A stretch of 60,000 nucleotides of DNA, taken from contig CAIIXF020000001.1 of the NCBI GenBank assembly GCA_903813345.2, forward strand, positions 16,327,915 to 16,387,914, written 5' to 3'. This DNA is from Owenia fusiformis (lineage: Eukaryota > Annelida > Polychaeta > Sabellida > Oweniidae). Made by a program: the position numbers and the translations under genes. Numbering within the stretch: position 1 is the stretch's first letter; the number at the start of each line of letters is the position of its first letter. Below are positions 24,160 to 34,068 of this stretch, one piece after another. Under the pieces are notes generated by a model. The model did not search any database. It was not told where the DNA came from and saw only the letters and a program-made list of their open reading frames with translations.

Positions 24160-26245
24160 GTTTGGATATGGGGTTTATCCCTCGTGAGATATGCACGTCT
24201 ACCTTCGGTCCCTATGGTCCATCAGGTAGATATAGAGATTATCCTATATGAGGTTCAGGATATTGGGATTACCCCGAGGCAAATATAATATATCTGTCCG
24301 AGGGCCGCAGGTCCCGAGGGAAAATATATTTTATTCCATAATACTACTGTTTTTCCAGGGAAATATGAAGGAATTAAAATCGTATTGAATCGTATTACAT
24401 GAAAAAATCGTATTGTCCCCTGGAAAAAAATCGTATTGGAGCGTATTTCATGAAAAAATCGTATTGTCCCCGTGAAAAATCGTATTGGAGCGTATTGACC
24501 TATTTTTTAGTTTCCCGGTTATTTTATTTATTTATTTTATTTTTCAAACAATGTGCATTTATTAATATAACGTTTGCATTATCCAAATGTAACATTCTAG
24601 AGGGATGTATTATGGAATAAATAGGTTATTTCTGGTCAGGATTGAATATGGGTTTTATTCCTCGGAAAATATGATATTGACCTTGGGCAATATGATATTG
24701 ACACTCGGTCGCTGCGCTCTCGGTCAATATTATATTACCCTTCAGTCAATATCATATTGTCCCTCGGAATAAAACCCATATTCAATCCCTCCCAGTAAAT
24801 AACCTATATGTATTCCATACCTGATGAGGTTTCAGGGGCATATCAACCGGGAATATATTCCATATCCGGCAAATATTTTTCGTATGTCCCGCTCCGACGG
24901 AGCTCCGGGACATATAAATCGTATGTCCCGCTCAAAAAAAATGTTAAAAATAAATTCGGGAAAAAAAATTGAAAAAAATTTGAAAAAAAAGTTTTGAAAA
25001 TATTCTGAAAAAAAATTATGCCAAAAAAGGTGAAAAAATTGTGAAAATAATGTGGGAAAAAAAATTTGAAAAAAAAATTTGGAATTTTTTGGGGATTTAC
25101 AATACATCTTCCCTTGGTCCTTTCGGTCCCTCGGGAAGATGTATTGTATATCCCTCGGATATTCCCTGTATTCAAAACATCCCAGTGCATAACCTTTATG
25201 TATTTCATACTTTAGTGGGTTTGGGGTAGATATCACCCGGGAATATATATTATATCTGAGGAGCGGGCAGGATATAATGTATATGTCCCGCTCTAGGCCA
25301 AATGCGGGCAGATATAATATATCCATCCCACTCCCGGGAATTTTTTCAAAAGTTTAAAAACTTGAAAAATTTAAATTTCAGAAGTTTAAAATTTTTCAAA
25401 AAGTTTAAATGTTACAATTTTATTGTATTGAACCGAAGGAATATTATGAAAATGTTAAATATAAATTGTGCTTTTACAGTATAGGCCTATCTTGTCATTT
25501 GAAAAAGGTGATAAAGGTTATATCTACCCCAAGCCCACTCAAGTATGAGATACACCAGTTATGTACGGTCGATTTTGGATACAGTGTTTATCCCGCGGGA
25601 AATATGTGTATCTCCCTTGGTCCCTGCGGTCCCTCATGAGATACACATATTTCCCTTGGGATAAACCCTGTATCCAAAACCTCCCAGTACATAACCCTTA
25701 TTTATTCCATAGTTAGCATAATATTCATAGGATAACATGTGAAAATAAAAACGGTATTTTTGTAATCAGTGGTAAAATATGATATTTTTGACAAATTTTC
25801 ACTTAACCATAGCATACGGTTTTTTAGTCACGACATACAATCAAAACGAGGCTAAGTGTCAACATCGCCGGATCGTTTGGAAAATTCGATTTAAATCACT
25901 TAATTTCCGACGATTCTGACGATGGCTTTAACTATGGAATAAAAAGAACATCCCATGATTTACTCGTGATATGATTTTAATCCATTCATGGATATTGATA
26001 TCTGCACTCTCTCGCTACGCTCGCTCGTGCAGATATCATATGCATTCGTGGATAAAAATCATATCTCTCATAAATCATAGGATATCCTCTATATCCCATG
26101 GTTGATATAGATCGAATATCACATGATGATATATTTGATATGTGGACCAAGATATCATATTTTAGCAAACGATTTACAAACCATCGAATATCACTTTTAA
26201 ACTATCGAATATCACGTCTTAAAAAGTGATATTCGATGGTTTCGA
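24160..26245. repeat. Cluster of related palindromic (foldback) repeats
   Basis: Dyad structures include 24612-24817 (arms TGGAATAAATAGGTTATT... around an ATTGAATATGGGTTTTATTC core), about 25095-25155 (CAATACATCTTCCC / GGGAAGATGTATTG), 25550-25715 (TTTTGGATACAG.GTTTATCCC arms), 25948-26093 (GATATCTGCAC / GTGCAGATATC with a CGCTACGCTCG loop) and 26174-26244 (CCATCGAATATCAC arms). A diverged copy lies near 24165-24240. Several share the outer signature CCCAGTACATAACC...TATTCCATA and the loop GGTCC(C/T)TNCGGTCCCTC. They are neither coding nor structural RNA genes. They look like a family of small hairpin transposons inserted next to or into each other. Confidence 0.75.
24380..24497 (+). repeat. 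Tandem ~50-bp repeat, two full units
   Basis: Units at 24398-24448 and 24449-24497 share CATGAAAAAATCGTATTGTC and AAATCGTATTGGAGCGTATT. A partial unit precedes them. Confidence 0.8.
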
Positions 26246-26935
26246 ATTTTTTCAAAAAATGAATTTTGAATATTTGATGACGTAAATCAAGATAATTTCT
26301 ATTCGTATCTTGTCTATTCCACAGGTTTGGGAAAGTGTACAGGAAATCGAATGTATTCTCGTGTGCATTACAATATCCACATTGAAACATTTTTGGCCTG
26401 CAATGGACGTATAATGGATTAGAATATGAGGCCGTGTTATCATTCAAATGTAAAGTCATGGTATTGGGTTGCAAGTTAATATCAGATTCAATGCAAATTA
26501 ATCATCTAATATCAGATGCGCGATCAGTCGAATAATGTAATTTCAGGTCATCAGTTCGATTTCTAGCAGTTGTTCTAACGACACGGTATTACTAGACTAT
26601 CATGTTATAAATACACACACATATAAATAAATCAAACTGGTACACGATATAAGCACGACTGCTCTTTCAATTGAGTATAAATGTTGATAAACTTACCCGG
26701 AAGCCAACACATACACGTTTAGACGGTGCTATTTTCAGTTCAGTGTAAGAGTAAATGCCCGGATATCGAAGCTTTTTCGTGTAAAGTTTTAACCAAGCAT
26801 GTAGTCTCGGGTTATATTGCGTGTAGAAATTATCGATATCAGGGCCGCTACATGCCAGTGAAGTTATAAACATTACAAAATTCAGTGTTCGGAGCCCGAT
26901 GCAATATTGGAGAAAACATAAAACCAATGGCTATG

Positions 26936-27610
26936 CTGACTGCATCCTTTTCATTCAATGTACCAAAAAGCCAAATTACTCCTCTTTGCTATGGAATATC
27001 ATTCATTCACAGGGAGTCATCTCTGGCCGAATAATCATTAATTTTCCAAAGTGGGGCAAAATTCGGCTGGGACCCAAGTCTTAAACATTGCAAAAGTCAG
27101 TACAATGGGAATAGGGGCTATTGGGAGAAGGTTTGACAGGTGTGGCATAGACAATAAAGTGTTCATACTCATACTCTTGCAAGAATACATCCTATACCCC
27201 TCCAAATTGCCACCAATTCCATGCATATAAAGATGCACTCATCTGTCCACGTCGTGCATGGTTCAGCCCTGAGTCATCTGTGGGCTAAAGCAGAGAAAAG
27301 CAGCACATGGGCAATTCTTTCTCGAAGCTTTGCAATATCTGGTGGAGGAATTGTGAGCACAGATGCTCCTGAGATAGCTCCAAAAGAAAAAGTCACAACA
27401 ATTCAAGTCAGGGGAACTTCCATGTGCACTTTGCCCCCGTTCTGATTTTTTCAATATCTAAAACTTGGTACAGAGCCGATTTTGACCCACAGTGCAAATG
27501 GAAGGATTTCTCACCCAACCATTACCACATGTGAATGAATGACATATCATTGCAAAGAGGAGAGACGTGGCTTTATAGGACATTGAATGAAATTGATGTA
27601 GTCATCACTA
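26936..27610 (-). mobile_element. Decayed mariner-like element with ~150-bp inverted ends
   Basis: The left end (26936-27085) and the reverse complement of the right end (27455-27610) share TTTCATTCAATGT, CTCCTCTTTGC and CATTCATTCACA in the same order. Transposase remains lie between them. Copies of the end region also occur at 23226-23330 and 33870-34000. 26246-26935 holds no gene. Confidence 0.6.
27150..27454 (-). pseudogene. Transposase C-terminal relic (Tc1/mariner superfamily)
   Basis: The minus-strand frame contains SSPDLNCCDFFFWSYLRS. It resembles the SPDLNPCDFFLWGYLK motif around the last acidic residue of the DDE/D catalytic triad in mariner-type transposases. After a frame change the usual helical tail follows (PPDIAKLRERIAHVLLF). 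The first half of the protein is gone and the frame is broken, so this cannot be active. It sits inside an element with long inverted ends, which supports the call. Confidence 0.6.
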
Positions 27611-27745
27611 GCCCAAGAAAAAGGCCCCAAAAAGTGGGCCTTTTTGGTCATTACTAGGCCCACTTTTCGGTTTTAGGGGCCCAACATTTTTCCTCTGACC
27701 GGAAATTTGCCCTCCCCCTCTTGTTGGTTCCTGGATCCGCCACTG
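27611..27745. mobile_element. hAT-type element terminus
   Basis: The stretch ends in GGATCCGCCACTG (27733-27745), the reverse complement of CAGTGGCGGATCC, a terminal repeat frequently found on hAT elements. A second copy with similar GGGCCCAA context ends at 37649. No left terminus was found, so the copy is truncated. Confidence 0.5.
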
Positions 27746-27850
27746 CCACTAGTTCACCATTCAAATTGACTCCTGATACGTTACAGCTTTTCAAGTTACT
27801 GAGTACATACGATTTACTCAAAATTGGCCTGGACGGAAAGTAAAAAATCT

Positions 27851-27862
27851 CGCGCATGCGCG
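27851..27862. promoter_or_regulatory. NRF1-like palindromic site upstream of the STELLO-like gene
   Basis: CGCGCATGCGCG is a perfect palindrome that fits the NRF1 consensus YGCGCAYGCGCR. It lies 76 bp before the start codon at 27939 in otherwise AT-rich DNA, a plausible core-promoter position. Binding is inferred only. Confidence 0.4.
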
Positions 27863-27938
27863 ATCAAGGAAGGGTAGCGTGATACTATGTATATCCAGTA
27901 GTTAATCAATCAAGATTGATCAGTCTAGGCGTAATAAA

Positions 27939-30900
27939 ATGAGAGGACCAAAAAAGCAAAGAATTATACGCCTAACTATTGTTAGCATCATTCTAACTTT
28001 TTTGGGGGGTTCTTATCAGATAGTTAAACAGGATTTTAGGGAAGAAGTTGATGTCAAGGAAGCATACGATGTCAAGAAAGAGGTTGGTGTCGAGGAAAGA
28101 TTGAATTTCAACGAGTTCGATGTTAAAAAGGAATCTAATGTCAAGACAGTACCTCAGAGAAAAGTTCCTGAAGTAAAAGAAAACCCTTCTGTAGGCACCT
28201 TCAAAAATGATTTTAGGGAAGAAGTTGATACCAAGAAAGCGTACGATAAGAAAGAGGTCCAGGTCGAGGAAATGTTGAATTCCAACAAAGAGCCCAATGT
28301 TAAAAGGGAGTCTGACGCGGGAACTCAAATAAAAGTTGCTGAAGTAAAAGAAAAACCTTCTGTAGACACCATTAAAAATACAGATAAATGGATAATAGTT
28401 ACAAGTATAGCATCCCCTACAGAGGATATAAAAAGTTTGGCAACATTGTCAGAATGGCAACTACTAGTTGTTGCTGACACAAAGACTCCAAAAGACTGGC
28501 AGTAAGTACTATCTATATAGCTAGTAATTTAGATGATGATTGATTTAAAATTAAGTTTTTCAATGTATGTAGAATACAAAATCTTCACTTCTATATTCTT
28601 TAATAACATACATTGCAATATAAAATGGATATCATGTAAAATATTCAATAAGCTTCAACTATAAATTTGTTTCAGTTTGAATGGGGTTATATTTCTTAGT
28701 ATAGCTGTGCAGCAATCTCTTGGCTACAAGGTCCTAGAACATATACCATATTCAAACTATGCCCGCAAGACTATAGGACATCTATATGCAATTCAGGTGA
28801 GTAGAAGTACATACAGTAGAACCTGTGTAAGTGGAACGCCCTTGTGACCACAAAAAAGTGTTTCATTTTCAAGGTGTTCTACTTACATAGGTTCATTAAC
28901 ATGGAGTCAATATATGGGCTAGAGGACTTTTAAAAACCTGTTCCACTTGTGAGGTATTCCACTTACAAATGTGTTCCACTTAGCAGTTTCTACTACCTTC
29001 TATATTTGATCAGATATCCAAATACTTTTTCTGAAAATATATTGAGACTGTGTGATAGAAACATCGGGATACGTTTTGCACACTTCCCATCCCTTCTAAG
29101 TCATTGTAGAGTTGTTGCTATATTTCGTTTTTCGTCATAGAAGACATTTGCATCTTAAAACTCTTACCTTCCTTATGTTAATGGAATACTATTTACTCAT
29201 AAAAATCAAGAACATGCACGTTTTACGTCTCCAAAATAAATAAGTCGTTATTTTGGGAAGGGGGGTAGGGGGGTAATCTCCCAAAAGTACCATGAACCAA
29301 TCTTTATCTATATAACGGCCAGGCCAGGGTATCACTTACACTATTACATCTCTAATACTTCGGGTCTATAGACACTACCCTGCGCGCAGAGACAAAAGAC
29401 GAAGCCATCTTTTAAGGAGCAAAGTCGAACGAAATGGTAATAGACACCAAAATGTTAAGCGACAACACAATACAATCATTTCTGGACACTTATTATATGG
29501 CATGGGATCGATTAGTATTGTGTCGTATCTATAAGCATTTTGCTGGTTGCCAAAGGGAAGCACACATCACTCAAACCAATTATCGAAATTATCAATACAG
29601 AAACTAATTAAATCAATTGTTAAAATCAATTTCCGTTACGCCGCTACACGTTGCTCTGGGCGTCTAGATAGCGGCTTGATATTATCAAAAAATAATTATT
29701 GATTCGACTTTGATTTGATTATTGATTATTGAGTTTTGACTTCTTGTTAAGAGAGGGAGAAGTGGCCTTACGTTTTCTGAAAATACAAAACATAACTTGG
29801 ATAAGCACGTAGTTTGCAAATATTAGGCACACAGTTTGGGAAATCCATATGAATGTTGGCACTCAGTTTGATAGAAAAATCACGTCATGGCGTATACTAG
29901 TTTCGAGTCCTGCCTGCCTTTCGTTTTGAAATAGGTGCGCAGTTTGTTAGCAGTTTCAAAACATCATTGGGAGTGTCAGCTTTCAGAATCACATTAACTC
30001 CATTTATAAGTATTTTTGGTGAATGCAAAATATATATTAACCCGTTCATCCCCAAGGGGTCATTTATTAATTTCATGAAATCAATTTCAAAATGATTAAT
30101 ATCCCTTCGGCCAGAAAAGATTATTTCAAGGTTTACAATAACCAATTCAGTGTCAAATTATACTTTGGGGAATATTTAAGGGTTTGAACACAGATAGCCT
30201 GAAATAGTGGTCATTAAGTGACGTGCAGTGACTGCATTATGCCACAAAATGCGTAAACATTTCTGTTTTCGGTAGAAATGATATTCGAAATTAGTGTGTA
30301 CACATATGCGTTTACTTATTTTTTCCTGAGAATATTAAGAAAGCAGCAAGTGCGTTTTGACTTAACATGAAAGTATGCACGCTTAACGTAACATCATCAT
30401 ATCCCTTTTGACCTCATTATCTTTTTAAAAATGCCCATACGTTTTCACATAAACCACCCTCCTACCCTTATACATGGGCTTTAGTTGAAAACACATGTCT
30501 CATATAAACAAAGGAGGGGAGCAAAGTAACATATTTGATCATAGAAAGTGACACAAATATGTCAATTATGCAATAAAAGTACATCTCCCCTGTTTTGTAT
30601 GAAAAATCAACAAGGCGACAGTTTCCCCTGTCGCCTAAGAGTGTCGATTATTTTTATGAGAATATGTTTCCCTAAGTTATATAATTAAGGTCGGTTGAAG
30701 ATTTAATATATATTCACGTTTTTGCTAAAATAATAAATAACCATTATGTTAGGTCTTTTAGTATTTTTTTGAACTGATACGCTTCTAAGATATGAGATCT
30801 ATTAAATGGGAATGGGGATCTTAAACCGAACTTCTGAGACGGACCTGTTTGAATCCCATCTGATATTTTATAAAATGGCCAGCTAAAATCATATTTTCAT

Positions 30901-33141
30901 TATATTACTGTAAAACCTGTCGTCGTGAACATCTATTTATAGTGAACACCTGTCTTTAGAGAACATCTTTCCTCCACACATACTCTATTGACTTCTGTAT
31001 AAACCACCCTCTCTGTAGTGAACACCTACCAACACGGAACATTTCTTTCGGAGAATGTATGTATATGCTCAATATACACAGGTTTTACTGTACATATAAG
31101 ATTTGCATTTTACACTCTACCCTTTGCTACCACTCAAGTATCTAGATTTTTTCAGCATGGTGCCAAAGTTATTTATGAAACGGATGATGACAACCATCCA
31201 ACTGATGGCCTCAGGGGTTTCATAACTACTAGCAAGATGTATGGCGTTGTACCATCAACAAACACGACTGTTCTGAACGCTTACGCTTACTATGGACAGC
31301 CGACGACATGGCCCAGAGGTTACCCATTGGACAAAATCGGGGACAGTATTTCGAGCGAGTACAATGCAGTGAACTGGAATACACCACTGATACAACAAGG
31401 AGCTGTTAATGGTGATCCAGATGTAGATGCCATCTATAGACTAACCCGTAAATCAAATTCCAAATTATTAAATTTAACTTACGATGGTTTCATGCCGCCT
31501 TTGTTTTATCCAAAAGGTACATTTGTTCCTTTTAATTCCCAGAATACTTTGTGGCATTATGATGCATTCTGGGGTCTCATGCTGCCAATGACCTTGACAT
31601 TACGTGTAACTGACATTTGGAGAAGTTACTTCACACAGACCCTACTTTGGCTTATTGATGGTCATTTAAGTTATATGCCCCCTAATTGCTACCAGTTCAG
31701 GAATTATCATTCTTACATATTGGATGCGCAAGATGAAGGAAAGCTGTACAACCAAGCCAGTGAACTCATCACGTTTTTATCTACTTGGAAATGTAAATCA
31801 AATAGCCTTTCTATGTGTATGCAAATATTAGCAGATGCTATGGCGCACAAAGGATTTTGGGAAACTGCCGATGTTAAGCAAGTAGGCGCATGGTTGCAAG
31901 ACCTTGTTACTATTGGATACAAGTTTCCGGCTATTACTACAGAACAATATGACGAACCCGTTGACTTTCCAATCACTCTTCAGTCTGATAATCGATTCCC
32001 CGTGTCTGTTCCCTCAGATTCAAAACTGCTTTATATTGGAGCGAAAAAATCCAAGATCAAAAATCTTCACTACAACACATGCAATAGCTACAGATACGAG
32101 TCTCCCAAATCTAGCCAGAGCGATAAACATCAACTGACACAACCAATCCCAATTTTGTTGCTGGTTATATTCAATACGCCACATTATGAGAGTATTCCAT
32201 ACTTAGAGGAACTTTATGATGGTCATTTTGCAAAGACACTATACTGCGGTCCGGAAATGCCACACAAAGCTATCCTTCATGAATGGGAAATAAATTTTGT
32301 TACATTTAAGCAAGCAGGTGAGCTTCCGGGTAGCTACAACTATGAGTGTTTACTGAAGGTTCTCAAACTAGGATTGAGAGTGAAAGGTATCTTAACTATC
32401 GCTGATGACGCAATCATGAAAGTTAAAGCAATCACCAAGCTACCTTTAGATGAGGTATGGTTTAATCCGATAAATTTTTACTCAGAGAGGGAATTTTCAA
32501 AAATTGCTGAAGACACCTCGAAAATTGATCTAAAAGAGCCATTTATACTTAAAAACAACAAGGACAAGATCGCATCAGTGGAACATGGCAAAATTTCACT
32601 TTGCAACATTTCAAACTTGCAGGGCAAATGTGAAATCACCAACCGTAACACACGACTCATGAAGTATGAAATGAACATTAAACATGCATTTGACGAGCTT
32701 TACCAATTACAGAATTCAAGCAAAGTTATTCAATCATTTCTTGTTGGTCTCTCTAAACACCTTTTCGGTAAGAAAAGGATAATATGGCAACCTTCAGATG
32801 TGTTTTACATACCACAGAAACATTTTGAAATGGCAGTACCCATTGTGGATGTCTTCTACAGACATGAGGTATTCCTTGAGTATGCAGTTCCAACTATACT
32901 GCACTCATTAGGAGTTAAGTACAGCAACATGGCCATGGCTGCATATAACTGGAATTATGGTGGAATACGTGATAAGCCATGGATAGTATTCTCATCATTT
33001 TTGAACAGTTCGCTTACATTCCTTCATCCTGTTAAATTAAGTGGAATAGTGAAAAACAATAGTGATATCACTAAAATTTTCTGTGATGCTATGAATAGCA
33101 AGCACTTTGTGCATCCTTTTGGAAACGAATCCTCAAGTTAA
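27939..33141 (+). CDS. STELLO/DUF288-family glycosyltransferase, type II membrane protein, 3 exons
   Basis: Exons are 27939-28501, 28676-28796 and 31156-33141, joined by canonical sites (CA|gtaagt, ttcag|TTTG, CAG|gtgagt, ttcag|CATGG) in compatible phases, giving 889 aa. Residues ~9-28 form a single hydrophobic signal anchor. Residues ~28-140 are a charged linker containing a duplicated ~55-residue unit. The DUF288 domain starts at ~146 with KWIIVTSIASPTEDIKSLA and TPKDW, continues through IPYSNYARKTIGHLYAIQ (exon 2) to HGAKVIYETDDDNHP, whose DDD at 238-240 is the likely metal/nucleotide-sugar site. Plant STELLO proteins are Golgi glycosyltransferases linked to cellulose synthase assembly. 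The animal members have no established substrate, so a Golgi glycan role is inference. Intron 2 (28797-31155) holds two small transposons. No frame damage is visible. Confidence 0.87.
28814..28995. mobile_element. Small pogo-like non-autonomous element in intron 2
   Basis: The left end CAGTAGAACCTGTGTAAGTG after TA and the right end GTGTTCCACTTAGCAGTTTC form inverted repeats of ~25 bp with mismatches. The family (CAGTARAACCTGT ends, TA target) also appears at 30908-31090 and 48346-50265. Confidence 0.6.
30908..31090. mobile_element. Small pogo-like non-autonomous element just before exon 3
   Basis: The ends CTGTAAAACCTGTCG and ACACAGGTTTTACTG are inverted repeats flanked by TA on both sides. 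The right end lies only 65 bp before the exon 3 acceptor. Confidence 0.65.
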
Positions 33142-33167
33142 AGTCTCAGTAAAGTCTTCAGTGCAAC

Positions 33168-33173
33168 AATAAA
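33168..33173 (+). promoter_or_regulatory. Poly(A) signal of the STELLO-like gene
   Basis: AATAAA occurs 26 bp after the TAA stop at 33139-33141. If it is used, the 3' untranslated region is very short. Confidence 0.5.
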
Positions 33174-33213
33174 CTAGAGATGGATATCACAGACGGAGCT
33201 TGTGTTGAAATTC

Positions 33214-33821
33214 TTAAAGGGGTATTCCTTGCCAGACCATCTCTCTCCTTATATGGTAGCTATAACCATATACATACTTTGCAAGTTCATCAAAAAACAG
33301 AAAAATGTTTTGAAATGGTCATAATTGATCACTTAAAAATGTAGTGCTCAATTCCAGTAGGCTGCCATCTTTTAAAATTTCACTCAGGAAGTGATGTCAT
33401 CGACTCTCAACTTGCATATAACATTAGGTAAGGAGCTATTAGAATTACTAAACCAGCTGAATATTTTTTTCAATTTGGTCTATAATTAAAATCCTTTTGA
33501 TGATCTCTTCTTTAGTTCTAAGTTGACAACTCCTGAAAATATTTTTACACAGAAGATAAGGGCTTCTTGTTTAGAAGTGATTTTGTACTTCTTTCCTATA
33601 CTGTAATAGACAAAGTTATAACAGGTGAGAGTCGATGACATCACTTCCTGAAAGAAATCTGAAAAGATGGCAGCTTACTGGGAATGAGTACTACATTTTT
33701 AAATGATCAATATTGACCATATGAAAAAATTTTCCCTTGTTTTGCTAAATATGTAAAGTATATATATGATTGTAGCTACCATATCAGGAGAGAAATAGTC
33801 TGGCAAGGAATGTTCCTTTAA
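33214..33821. mobile_element. MITE with ~200-bp inverted arms flanked by TTAA
   Basis: TTAA at 33214-33217 and at 33818-33821 flank arms sharing ATTCCTTGCCAGAC, TCTCTCC, ATATGGTAGCTA, then GATGACATCACTTCC-like inner sequence. TTAA target duplication is the hallmark of piggyBac-type elements. There is no ORF. Confidence 0.65.
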
Positions 33822-33869
33822 ACATCAATGCAGGGCGTTTAAAAACGCAACAAATAAAAACCAAAAACA

Positions 33870-34000
33870 GTGATGACTGCATCTATTTCACTCAATGTAC
33901 CATAAAGCAAAATTTCTCCTCTTTTCAATGATATATCTTTTATTTACAAGGGGTAATATAATGGATGGTTGAATAATCATTGTTTTGCACAGTTGGTTCT
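33870..34000 (+). repeat. Solo copy of the mariner-like end repeat
   Basis: GTGATGACTGCATC, CACTCAATGTACCATAAAGC and TTCTCCTCTTTTC match the 26936-27085 terminus. It lies just past the 3' end of gene A. Confidence 0.5.
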
Positions 34001-34068
34001 TAATTATAATGACTGTACAATAGCTGAATACTATAAAGGAGTACGGAACGAAGAGAAGATCACGATCT

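Noticed and set aside
24832-25326. Long Phe-rich minus-strand frames
   Set aside because: They read through A/T runs and palindromic repeats. Composition explains them.
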